In this document: in pieces, positions 36,400 to 47,486 of the stretch | Layout: the number at the start of each line of letters is the position of its first letter | Numbering within the stretch: the stretch's first letter is position 1 | Source of the DNA: Cherax quadricarinatus | Taxonomy: Eukaryota > Arthropoda > Malacostraca > Decapoda > Parastacidae | Direction: 5' to 3' | DNA: 64,000 nt | NCBI RefSeq assembly: GCF_038502225.1 | Contig: NC_091325.1 | Span: 32,370,956-32,434,955 of the forward strand | Translations under genes and position numbers: made by a program | Notes under the pieces: model-generated | What the model was told of the DNA's origin: nothing | Databases searched by the model: none | What the model saw: only the letters and a program-made list of their open reading frames with translations

Positions 36400-39252
36400 T
36401 CAAGTATTAAAAACCATTTGTCTCCATTCACTCCTATCAAACACGCTCATGCATGCCTGCTGGAAGTCCAAGCCCCTCGCACACAAAACCTCCTTTACCC
36501 CCTCCCTCCAACCTTTCCTAGGCCGACCCCTACCCCGCCTTCCTTCCACTACAGACTGATACACTCTTGAAGTCATTCTGTTTCGCTCCATTCTCTCTAC
36601 ATGTCCGAACCACCTCAACAACCCTTCCTCAGCCCTCTGGACAACAGTTTTGGTAATCCCGCACCTCCTCCTAACTTCCAAACTACGAATTCTCTGCATT
36701 ATATTCACACCACACATTGCCCTCAGACATGACATCTCCACTGCCTCCAGCCTTCTCCTCGCTGCAACATTCATCACCCACGCTTCACACCCATATAAGA
36801 GCGTTGGTAAAACTATACTCTCATACATTCCCCTCTTTGCCTCCAAGGACAAAGTTCTTTGTCTCCACAGACTCCTAAGTGCACCACTCACTCTTTTTCC
36901 CTCATCAATTCTATGATTCACCTCATCTTTCATAGACCCATCCGCTGACACGTCCACTCCCAAATATCTGAATACGTTCACCTCCTCCATACTCTCTCCC
37001 TCCAATCTGATATTCAATCTTTCATCACCTAATCTTTTTGTTATCCTCATAACCTTACTCTTTCCTGTATTCACCTTTAATTTTCTTCTTTTGCACACCT
37101 TACCAAATTCATCCACCAATCTCTGCAACTTCTCTTCAGAATCTCCCAAGAGCACAGTGTCATCAGCAAAGAGCAGCTGTGACAACTCCCACTTTGTGTG
37201 TGATTCTTTATCTTTTAACTCCACGCCTCTTGCCAAGACCCTCGCATTTACTTCTCTTACAACCCCATCTATAAATATATTAAACAACCACGGTGACATC
37301 ACACATCCTTGTCTAAGGCCCACTTTTACTGGGAAAAAATTTCCCTCTTTCCTACATACTCTAACTTGAGCCTCACTATCCTCGTAAAAACTCTTCACTG
37401 CTTTCAGTAACCTACCTCCTACACCATACACTTGCAACATCTGCCACATTGCCCCCCTATCCACCCTGTCATACGCCTTTTCCAAATCCATAAATGCAAC
37501 AAAGACCTCTTTAGCCTTATCTAAATACTGTTCACTTATATGTTTCACTGTAAACACCTGGTCCACACACCCCCTACCTTTCCTAAAGCCTCCTTGTTCA
37601 TCTGCTATCCTATTCTCCGTCTTACTCTTAATTCTTTCAATTATAACTCTACCATACACTTTACCAGGTACACTCAACAGACTTATCCCCCTATAATTTT
37701 TGCACTCTCTTTTATCCCCTTTGCCTTTATACAAAGGAACTATGCATGCTCTCTGCCAATCCCTAGGTACCTTACCCTCTTCCATACATTTATTAAATAA
37801 TTGCACCAACCACTCCAAAACTATATCCCCACCTGCTTTTAACATTTCTATCTTTATCCCATCAATCCCGGCTGCCTTACCCCCTTTCATTTTACCTACT
37901 GCCTCACGAACTTCCCCCACACTCACAACTGGCTCTTCCTCACTCCTACAAGATGTTATTCCTCCTTGCCCTATACACGAAATCACAGCTTCCCTATCTT
38001 CATCAACATTTAACAATTCCTCAAAATATTCCCTCCATCTTCCCAATACCTCTAACTCTCCATTTAATAACTCTCCTCTCCTATTTTTAACTGACAAATC
38101 CATTTGTTCTCTAGGCTTTCTTAACTTGTTAATCTCACTCCAAAACTTTTTCTTATTTTCAACAAAATTTGTTGATAACATCTCACCCACTCTCTCATTT
38201 GCTCTCTTTTTACATTGCTTCACCACTCTCTTAACCTCTCTCTTTTTCACCATATACTCTTCCCTCCTTGCATCACTTCTACTTTGTAAAAACTTCTCAT
38301 ATGCTAACTTTTTCTCCCTTACTACTCTCTTTACATCATCATTCCACCAATCGCTCCTCTTCCCTCCTGCACCCACTTTCCTGTAACCACAAACTTCTGC
38401 TGAACACTCTAACACTACATTTTTAATCCTACCCCATACCTCTTCGACCCCATTGCCTATGCTCTCATTAGCCCATCTATCCTCCAATAGCTGTTTATAT
38501 CTTACCCTAACTGCCTCCTCTTTTAGTTTATAAACCTTCACCTCTCTCTTCCCTGATGCTTCTATTCTCCTTGTATCCCATCTACCTTTTACTCTCAGTG
38601 TAGCTACAACTAGAAAGTGATCTGATATATCTGTGGCCCCTCTATAAACATGTACATCCTGAAGTCTACTCAACAGTCTTTTATCTACCAATACATAATC
38701 CAACAAACTACTGTCATTTCGCCCTACATCATATCTTGTATACTTATTTATCCTCTTTTTCTTAAAATATGTATTACCTATAACTAAACCCCTTTCTATA
38801 CAAAGTTCAATCAAAGGGCTCCCATTATCATTTACACCTGGCACCCCAAACTTACCTACCACACCCTCTCTAAAAGTTTCTCCTACTTTAGCATTCAGGT
38901 CCCCTACCACAATTACTCTCTCACTTGGTTCAAAGGCTCCTACACATTCACTTAACATCTCCCAAAATCTCTCTCTCTCCTCTGCATTCCTCTCTTCTCC
39001 AGGTGCATACACGCTTATTATGACCCACTTCTCGCATCCAACCTTTACTTTAATCCACATAATTCTTGAATTTACACATTCATATTCTCTTTTCTCCTTC
39101 CATAACTGATCATTTAACATTACTGCTACCCCTTCCTTTGCTCTAACTCTCTCAGATACTCCAGATTTAATCCCATTTATTTCCCCCCACTGAAACTCTC
39201 CTACCCCCTTCAGCTTTGTTTCGCTTAGAGAGGACGTCCAACTTCTTTTCAT
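36400..39252 (-). CDS. RTE-like endonuclease-reverse transcriptase, 950 codons
   Basis: A single open frame. APE endonuclease about residues 8-235: LSETKLKG (catalytic Glu), VGDLNAKVGETF (117-128), DSSLLDYVLVDKRLL and ISDHFLVV (209-216). Linker with [15 protein letters not shown] and coiled-coil-like K/R/E-rich helices. RT about 450-760: [40 protein letters not shown] (motif A), [13 protein letters not shown] (motif B), [13 protein letters not shown] (motif C, about 695-702), [14 protein letters not shown]-terminal domain to 950 with [19 protein letters not shown] and [12 protein letters not shown]. The product would nick target DNA and prime reverse transcription there. The N-terminal [16 protein letters not shown] lies upstream in another frame (39253-39350), so the annotated ATG is not the native start. 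Confidence 0.9.
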   Translation of the reverse strand: MKRSWTSSLSETKLKGVGEFQWGEINGIKSGVSERVRAKEGVAVMLNDQLWKEKREYECVNSRIMWIKVKVGCEKWVIISVYAPGEERNAEERERFWEMLSECVGAFEPSERVIVVGDLNAKVGETFREGVVGKFGVPGVNDNGSPLIELCIERGLVIGNTYFKKKRINKYTRYDVGRNDSSLLDYVLVDKRLLSRLQDVHVYRGATDISDHFLVVATLRVKGRWDTRRIEASGKREVKVYKLKEEAVRVRYKQLLEDRWANESIGNGVEEVWGRIKNVVLECSAEVCGYRKVGAGGKRSDWWNDDVKRVVREKKLAYEKFLQSRSDARREEYMVKKREVKRVVKQCKKRANERVGEMLSTNFVENKKKFWSEINKLRKPREQMDLSVKNRRGELLNGELEVLGRWREYFEELLNVDEDREAVISCIGQGGITSCRSEEEPVVSVGEVREAVGKMKGGKAAGIDGIKIEMLKAGGDIVLEWLVQLFNKCMEEGKVPRDWQRACIVPLYKGKGDKRECKNYRGISLLSVPGKVYGRVIIERIKSKTENRIADEQGGFRKGRGCVDQVFTVKHISEQYLDKAKEVFVAFMDLEKAYDRVDRGAMWQMLQVYGVGGRLLKAVKSFYEDSEAQVRVCRKEGNFFPVKVGLRQGCVMSPWLFNIFIDGVVREVNARVLARGVELKDKESHTKWELSQLLFADDTVLLGDSEEKLQRLVDEFGKVCKRRKLKVNTGKSKVMRITKRLGDERLNIRLEGESMEEVNVFRYLGVDVSADGSMKDEVNHRIDEGKRVSGALRSLWRQRTLSLEAKRGMYESIVLPTLLYGCEAWVMNVAARRRLEAVEMSCLRAMCGVNIMQRIRSLEVRRRCGITKTVVQRAEEGLLRWFGHVERMERNRMTSRVYQSVVEGRRGRGRPRKGWREGVKEVLCARGLDFQQACMSVFDRSEWRQMVFNT

Positions 39253-39735
39253 TCATAACATCAGCAATCATCTGTTTCTTGTCATCCGCACTACATCCAC
39301 GCACATTTAAGCATCCCAGTTTTATAAAGTTTTTCTTCTTCTCTTTTTTAGTAAATGTATACAGGAGAAGGGGTTACTAGCCCATTGCTCCCGGCATTTT
39401 AGTCGCCTCATACGACACGCATGGCTTACGGAGGAAAGATTCTTTTCCACTTCCCCATGGACAATAGAAGAAATAAAAAAGAACAAGAGCTATTTAGAAA
39501 AAGGAGAAAAACCTAGATGTATGTATATATATATATGCATGTGCGTGTCTGTGAAGTGTGACCAAAGTGTAAGTAGGAGTAGCAAGATATCCCTGTTATC
39601 TAGCGTGTTTATGAGACAGAAAAAGAAACCAGCAATCCTACCATCATGCAAAACAGTTACAGGTTTTTGTTTCACAGTCATCTGGCAGGACGGTAGTACT
39701 TCCCTGGGTGGTTGCTGTCTACCAACCTACTACCT
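39253..39735 (-). pseudogene. 5' region of RTE copy C with frameshifted endonuclease N-terminus
   Basis: In the frame shifted from the long ORF, the minus strand reads [20 protein letters not shown], then KQMIADVMNEKKLDVLS up to about 39230, where a one-base change joins it to LSETKLKG. LNVRG carries the endonuclease's first catalytic Asn. Farther upstream (39490-39681) a 63-codon frame starts [18 protein letters not shown]; it lies in what I take to be 5' UTR and has no recognisable domain. Confidence 0.65.
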
Positions 39736-40845
<1,110 letters not shown>

Positions 40846-41410
40846 AGACCAGGAAAGAAGATTTCCCCTGTGCACCCCCACTAAAGGGGGGATGCACAGG
40901 GGAAATCGGGTGAGGTGGGGAAAGGGGGGGTGGGGGTCTGATTAGGAAGAATGGTAAGGAGAGTGTGGGCAGCTTAAAAGTTAGTGTGAGCAAGTCACAG
41001 CGGCACATAGGTAAGCCGCCTTTCCTTGAACATTCAGGTGTGTGACTTTAAGCGTTAATGGTCTCAAGAATGAAGTCAAAATGGTGTGGTTGGAGTGGGT
41101 TTTGAGAAGGTATGACGTGGACGTTTGTTTCTTGCAGGAGCACAACCATAGGTCAGGATGTGAGTTGCAATTGAGGGGATATAAGATGTTTGTAAGTTTG
41201 GCTTTGCATTTTAAAGGAGGAGTGGCTGTCATGGGGTGGGAGGAGGGGTGGGGGGGGAGGGGGAGGGTTGTTCGGGTGGATGGGTATTGGGGGGAGAATA
41301 GGGTATGTTTTGTGGGGGTTTACATGCCAGCAATTAGTAACATGAGGGTAAAAGCAGACTTTGTTTGGGAAGTTTTGTTCAACTATCTCAGAGGTTTACC
41401 TACTATTTCG
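40846..41410 (+). pseudogene. Tx1-like element 2, left part: start of ORF2 endonuclease
   Basis: The frame from about 41042 reads TLSVNGLKNEVKMVWLEWVL, RRYDVDVCFLQEHNHRSG and FVGVYMPAISNMRVKADFVW, which parallels SVNVNGLCSGMKRDWFRNFL, VDVVFLQEHN and FVSVYAPAENNIKVKNDFV in element 1. It is cut at LRGLPTISI by the insertion of element 1 and resumes at 47487 as VGGDWNCVIRHGD. The region before 41042 shows no clear ORF1. Confidence 0.85.
40861..40906. repeat. Strong GC-rich hairpin
   Basis: ATTTCCCCTGTGCA followed by CCCCC, a seven-base loop, GGGGG, one bulged base, and TGCACAGGGGAAAT. Nearly 19 paired bases. It lies just upstream of the Tx1-like endonuclease fragment, in what would be its ORF1/intergenic part. 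Confidence 0.8.
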
Positions 41411-41997
41411 ATAGTTTTTTTTATATATTTTATTTAAAACTAATACAGTTTAACATAAAAATAAAGAAACAGTATGGATCTCAATCAAATTAACTGACAA
41501 ACGGATTGCACCTATATGCTGGCAAGATATTGCTGCCAAACATACAACAAGAACTTACGGCAAGAACATAACTAAAAAAAATACTGTCACAGGGTCATGA
41601 ATTGACATATATACACATTCATTAATGCAAAACCTTGCATTAATGCTCAATACATTTGAACATAAAATATACAAAAGTTATGTCAGTTAAATCCCATCCT
41701 TCGCATTAATAAAAAAACCAAAACCTAACATCATAATCTTACTAGAACATCTACATATGTATCCCTAACAATACAGCTTTACATATACCAACATACGAAA
41801 AAAAAACATAAACCGTCTAGATATGTCTGTATACCATACAGACTAAAACTTAACATCAAGAACTTAGCATTGACACCAAACCGGTATCAGGGTACAGACC
41901 AGAATTATAAACTTTAAAAAGACTCGAGTCATACATATATAAAGTATTACATAACGTCTGACCCATGACAAAGGCTCAATACAATAGAAAGGGATAT

Positions 41998-42297
41998 ATA
42001 TATATATATACACACACCCACACACACACCCACACACACACACACACCCACACACACACACCCACACACACACACACCCACACACACACACACCCACACA
42101 CACACACCCACACACACACACACACCCACACACACACACACACCCACACACACACACCCACACACACACACCCACACACACACACACACCCACACACACA
42201 CACACACCCACACACACACACCCACACACACACACACACCCACACACACACACCCACACACACACACCCACACACACACACACACCCACACACACAC
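41998..42297. repeat. (CA)n/CCCA minisatellite in the 3' UTR of Tx1-like element 1
   Basis: About 300 bp of CA dinucleotide punctuated at 8-14 base intervals by CCC, preceded by a short TA run. It gives cysteine/valine or threonine/histidine repeat frames that are not genes. Confidence 0.95.
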
Positions 42298-42725
42298 GTA
42301 CACACAAAAAGTTTCACAAAATCACATTAATCAAAATCACTGTATGCACAAAGCAAAACAGTATCTAAGTATATCTCATCGTGCAAAAACTCAGCACGTA
42401 ACATACATACAAACTAAAACACACTTCATATCGCAAATAACTTACTACTCAAGAATCGTGTCATACAAGACTGATACACATCAAATTATACATAAAAAAA
42501 TCCACTATATTATACCTACATTCTGAAAAGTGTGTATCTAACATAATGAGACCTTGAGCTCTACATCCACACTTGGCTGCCTTAAAGTCTCAATGAAAAC
42601 CAGGAAACCATTCCAAACCCACATTCACAACACCCTCACGACCCCCCCCCCCAAAGGAGGCGATCCCGTTGTGACCCCCTGACTCCCTCCAACCTATGAA
42701 AATCCCTTCACTCACTCATTATCAA

Positions 42726-45700
42726 TCACAGATTTATGAGAATCCCTAACGTTAGCATTCCATACCCCTCTGAGAAAGCCTGATCCCACCTCCTCCCATA
42801 CAAATCTCTGTTACGACACATCGTACGATAGAACGTTACCGCAAGAACCTTTCTTCTCTCCTCACTATCCCCTCTCCCCCTCATCACCCACGACATATAT
42901 ATATAATCTACCATGATATAATCTAAAGCTCTTATGACACCCTCGTCTAACCCACCCGTATCTAGACTTAAAGCACGCAGAACCGACACCCCACGGCCCC
43001 CCACCCTCTGTACCAACCTACTTAACCAGCACCTAACCTCCTCTAGCCCTTCACAAAAGTAAACTACATGGAACGCAGTCTCATCCCCTCCACAGATACC
43101 ACACCCCCCACCCTCTACAACCTGTCTGTTTCGTAGTATCTCACCAGACGGCAGGATCCCATGCAGGAAACGAAACATCACCTCACGCGCCCGAGGGTTT
43201 AACTTCATTTTACTAAATCTAAACCAAATACTCTTCCATGCATACATGGGGAACAAACCCTCAACTGGGATAACGCACCTACCTACAAGTAACCTACACA
43301 AAACCCTTATACGAACCTTTCTCAGTTCCTTAACCAACATCACAGCCCTCAAAACGATTTCGCATTCCCTCAACTCCATTCCTCGATACCACACACCCAG
43401 CCTGTCGTGTATCATTCCCAACTGCCCCGCGTTCACACCCTCACGCAACACTTCCCATTTAATAAACACACATTTAGCCCTCCGTCTCAAATCCATCAAC
43501 CCCAACCCACCCTGACTTACAGGTAACATTACAACTTCCCTCCGTAACCAATCACAACGTGAACCCCACAAAAATTTGTACACCCGTCTTAGAATTCCCG
43601 CAATCGCTGTCCCTGTAATTGGGAACACAGCTGCAACATGCCAAATCTTACTATACAATAAAATGTTTACGACTATCACTCGCTGCATAAGAGTTAGGTG
43701 CTGGGGTCTCAGAACACCTAGACGCCCCACGATCCTTTCCAATAACCTATCCGAGTTTTCCTCCCGCACCGCAACCATGTCATCCTTATAAATAATACCA
43801 CAAATCTTTAAAGACATCGCCCATTCTTTAACAACATTACATCTCCCCCCCACACCCCCCACCCAAGAACCCAACCCCATGCACCTTGACTTCGCACTAT
43901 TTACCTGCATACCCGTGGCACTTCCAAATAATTGCACAACCTCGTCCAACACTCCCATTGGCATCCCTTCACGAATGAGCACAGTGGTGTCGTCAACGTA
44001 TCCAATTAAAACCGGCCAGGCCCTCCCACCCCCCACACTTCCCTCACATGGCGTACATAAGCTGCGGTCAACCATTCTATAAAAGGGGTCCTGGAAACAC
44101 GCAAACAATATTTGGGACATGGGGCATCCCTGTCTAAGGCCTCTACCCATTGCAATATCCCTCCCCATACACCCATTAATCTGTATCCTCATTTTCGCCC
44201 CCTTGTATAGCGTATTTACCCACTCGACTATTTCCTCCCCAAAACCCTGTCTCCTAAGTATAACCTGCAAAGCTCCCCTTTCCACTCTATCATATGCTCA
44301 CTGCCAATCTAGAGCCAACAAAGCCGCCCCTCCACCCCCACTCTTAGCTTCCAAAAACTTCTCAGTATCCCATGTCCTTCAATCATCGACCTTCCCGGCA
44401 ACCCAAACTGAGATTTTGACACGACCTTTCCCACAACACATTTGAACCTATTACCTAAAATTTTTGCGAACACCTTGTAGTCTGCACACATCAGTGATAT
44501 GGCTCGGTACTCCCGAAGGGTGGGCTGCCCCTTGACCTTCGGGACCAACACTACAACTACTGTTACCTGTTTCTCCCCCAACTTGCCCTTCTCCTTCATA
44601 CGATTAAATAACCTAATTAACGCCCCTTATTAACGTCCAATGTTGTAAATAAAATTCTACTGGGAAACCGTCAATACCCGGCACTTTCCCCTTCCTCATT
44701 CCCCTTAACACATTCTCTATTTCCTCTGCCGTAATAGTCCCACCTAAAGCCTTTCTATCACTATTTCCTAAATTACACGTCACATACGTACACACCTTGT
44801 CCAACGCCACGTCACCCCCCCATCCCCACTGTTCCAGTACTTCTCGTACCAAGCCTCCACATACGCACACATCCCCTTCGTGGATCGTATCTCCTGCCCT
44901 GCTCTATAATTCCCAACCATCTCCGTTACCTCTAAACATGGGATAGCTGTCACCACCTGCCTTTGCTTTTGATGCCGCAAAACACACGCTGACGGCTTGT
45001 CGCCCCAAAGCACCTCTTCCACCCCTGCATGCACCCTTTCAGCTTGAAACCTTTCATTTTGCAACACCCTCAACCTCCCCTTTATTTCAGCTATTTCATC
45101 CATAGGAAAATTATTCCCACCTACCCCCCGCCCATAGCAACCTCTTAACCTATCCTCTAAATAGTTAGCCAGTCCATATTTTAAATTATTAATACGTTTT
45201 CCTTCTCTCACATAAAACTTTCTAATCCTTTCCTTTGCAACACTATCCCACCATGTCACAATGTCATCCACTCCCTGTTCTTCCACACTAAGCTCCCTCC
45301 ATAGGACTGAAAACCCCTCCAACCCCTCCTCATCACCTAATACACTTATATTTAATTTCCAATAACTTCTATATATATCCGCGAGCGTCCCCCACCCAAC
45401 CTCCACCACCACTGCCCTATGATCTGACATTGTAGCCTCCACAGTACTGAAAGATTTCACATCCACTCCCTGAGAAAGGTACACTCTATCTAGTCTCGCA
45501 GCATATCCACTCCTAACAAACGTATATTCAGTCTCCCACACCGCCCCCCCGAAGGCATCACGTAACCTAACATACCTTAATAAATCCCTAAGAGCCACAG
45601 ACATATATCCAGCCCCTTTTGGGTCCACATCAGCCACCCTGATTACACTATTCCAATCCCCACCAACAATTGCTACCTCTGGCAGTGCACTTAAGAAAAA

Positions 45701-46090
45701 CACAAGATCCTCACACACAAAATCATTCTTTACCTTGATGTTATTTTCTGCCGGCGCATACACACTCACAAAAGACACACGCTTACCCATCCACCACCCA
45801 TCCACATGCAACACCCTCCCTCCCCCTCCTCCCTCGCTTCTCTGCAAAACAAACGGGCTCGTCTCGCTTATTGAAATTCCCACACCACCTTTTAGACGGG
45901 GAGATGGCAGGGTAACTACTCGAAATCCTGCCACCTCCAACACCCTACCCTCTTTAAAATTGTGCTCCTGCAGGAACACAACATCCACTCTAGATTTGTT
46001 CAGGAAATTACGAAACCAATCTCTCTTCATACCGCTACATAACCCATTAACATTTACAGACATACACCTAAGGCCTATTAAAGTTTCCAC
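42726..46090 (-). pseudogene. Tx1-like ORF2: endonuclease and reverse transcriptase, broken
   Basis: The N-terminal frame (46090-44780) contains LRCMSVNVNGLCSG, VDVVFLQEHNFKEG (catalytic Glu), SFVSVYAPAENN, VAIVGGDWNSVIRV, SGYAARLDRVYLS and ATMSDHRAVVVEV. After a frameshift near 44830 the RT begins (GKVPGIDGFPVEFY), with a TAA near 44613, then LREYRAISLMCADYKVFAKI and KSQFGLPGRSM, a TGA inside ALDWQ*AYDRVE (motif A), then an open 519-codon stretch with GRGLRQGCPMSQILFA, VLIGYVDDTTVLI (YVDD), and a C-terminal CGICGGDETAFHVVYFC zinc-like region. Three breaks in all. It would act in target-primed reverse transcription if intact. Confidence 0.88.
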
Positions 46091-46410
46091 CCCTGCTTCC
46101 TCTCATCACTCTTTACAACTCCAGAGCTTGAATTTAAGTTTGACACCTTCAGAGTGCTCTCTTTCCCTCCCCCCTTCTTCCAGTGCCTCCTATCATAGCT
46201 ACCACCACCTACACCACTACCTTCACACTTCACCTCAGTCTGTTTCCCAGGCCTTTGTGCAGGCATAAGGACGTCATCAGAATCTGACGTAGCCGCCCTC
46301 TTTCTCGTGACCGTCATGTTACACATATCTTGATCAGATGTTGCCTCTCGATGAACCTCCACCTATACCTGAGAATGGTTTAAATGATTCAACGGACGAC
46401 TCCAAACCAC

Positions 46411-47345
46411 CATCACGTCCCAAAATTATCATGTCTCCGACTTTCTGGAAGCGACTGCTCTCCGATGACAACACGCCCAGATGTAACGTCCCTCTCTGGT
46501 GGTGACAAAGTCTTCAACACCTCCACCAATTCTTCCTCAATCTCGAGAACCTTCTCCTGTAATTGCTGCTCCTCCTTATCCACAAGAGACGATACCTAAT
46601 CAGGCAGCTGGGGGAGGGACTCCAACTCACCACCAGTCCTGTGTGCCCGATCCACTATCTCGCTCCACAAAACACCACGCCCTCCATCCGATGTTTGTTT
46701 TTCACCTGCCACCTTTGAAGCAGGGGCTGCGACATCCACCACAGGTCCAGGCACACGTCTTCGCTTGTCACAGGTCGCCGCTATGTGATCATACTCACCA
46801 CATAGGCGGCATGTACGTCGTTGTCCTGGGTACATTACCATTACCTGCGTCCTGAAATCTTGTAGATACACATATGACGGTATTGGGTGCCTCAACGTCA
46901 TTTTGAGGTTGAAAGAACCCTCTGGATAACCAGCATAGGCACCTGCCGCCCACGTACCATGTTGAGCATAATGCACCGTCCCATATGTCTCAAAAACTTT
47001 CCTTATATCCGCCTCGTCCGCCTCAAAGGGAACGTTGCGTAACTTGATCCACGTATAATGCCGTGAAACATCTATCAATCTTACACTGACAGCTGGTGTG
47101 ATGCTAAGATTTACGTCCTGAAACCTGGTGACTAACGATTCACAAACCGTAGCTGATAGCAGTTTGACGAATATTCTTTGGCTTCCGTTTAATGCTACAC
47201 CATACAAGTCACTATCTTGTATGCCATATGTCTCCCGGATGATCTTTGGCAACAAGACTTGCGCAGAACTAGGCGTTATCGTTCCTTGAAGTAGCTCAAT
47301 ACCTACAGTATATATCCTGCGTCTCACCGCCATCTTGACACTCAC
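46411..47345 (-). pseudogene. Tx1-like ORF1: RNA-binding protein with CCHC knuckle, one in-frame stop
   Basis: The open part (47345-46596, 249 codons) has an RRM-like region (YTWIKLRNVPFEADEADI, RKVFETYGTVHYAQHG, residues about 95-135) and a CCHC knuckle CRLCGEYDHIAATC near residue 190. After VIxESLPQLPD a single TAG is followed in the same frame by SSLVDKEEQQLQEKVLEIEE, ELVEVLKTLSPPE and about 60 codons, a likely coiled coil. ORF1 proteins of this group bind element RNA in ribonucleoprotein particles. The stop could be a simple mutation; the downstream codons have kept a coding look. The ATG at 47345 follows a plausible 5' UTR. Confidence 0.8.
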
Positions 47346-47486
47346 AGTGCACCTATGTTGTTAACAGAGGCGTGACAGCACCACTTCACACCACTGCAGC
47401 CAGGTAACTGACAAGGGAGCTCGCCTACAAACAGCAGAGGGGTGCAGAGCACAACCGCACTCTACCGTGGTCAGGCAGCGAATGAT

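Larger units (their letters stand above)
41411..47486 (-). mobile_element. Tx1-like non-LTR retrotransposon element 1, near-complete, about 6.1 kb
   Basis: On the minus strand: 5' UTR of about 140 bp, ORF1 (from 47345), ORF2 (46090-42726) and a 1.3-kb 3' UTR ending in an A-rich tail at 41411. It is flanked by GATAGTT on both sides (about 41405-41411 and 47486-47492), a 7-bp target duplication; removing it joins the ORF2 frame of element 2. Two ORFs with a CCHC knuckle in the first, an APE endonuclease and a YVDD RT place it in the L1/Tx1 group. Confidence 0.85.

Noticed and set aside
37700..38386. 228-codon Ser/Pro/Leu-rich frame (also at 29234-29920)
   Set aside because: Antisense shadow of the RTE-like ORF; it appears in several copies only because the sense strand is conserved.
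41864..42330. Cys/Val and Thr/His repeat frames
   Set aside because: Artefacts of the (CA)n/CCCA array in the 3' UTR of Tx1-like element 1; the same applies to 63090-63465.
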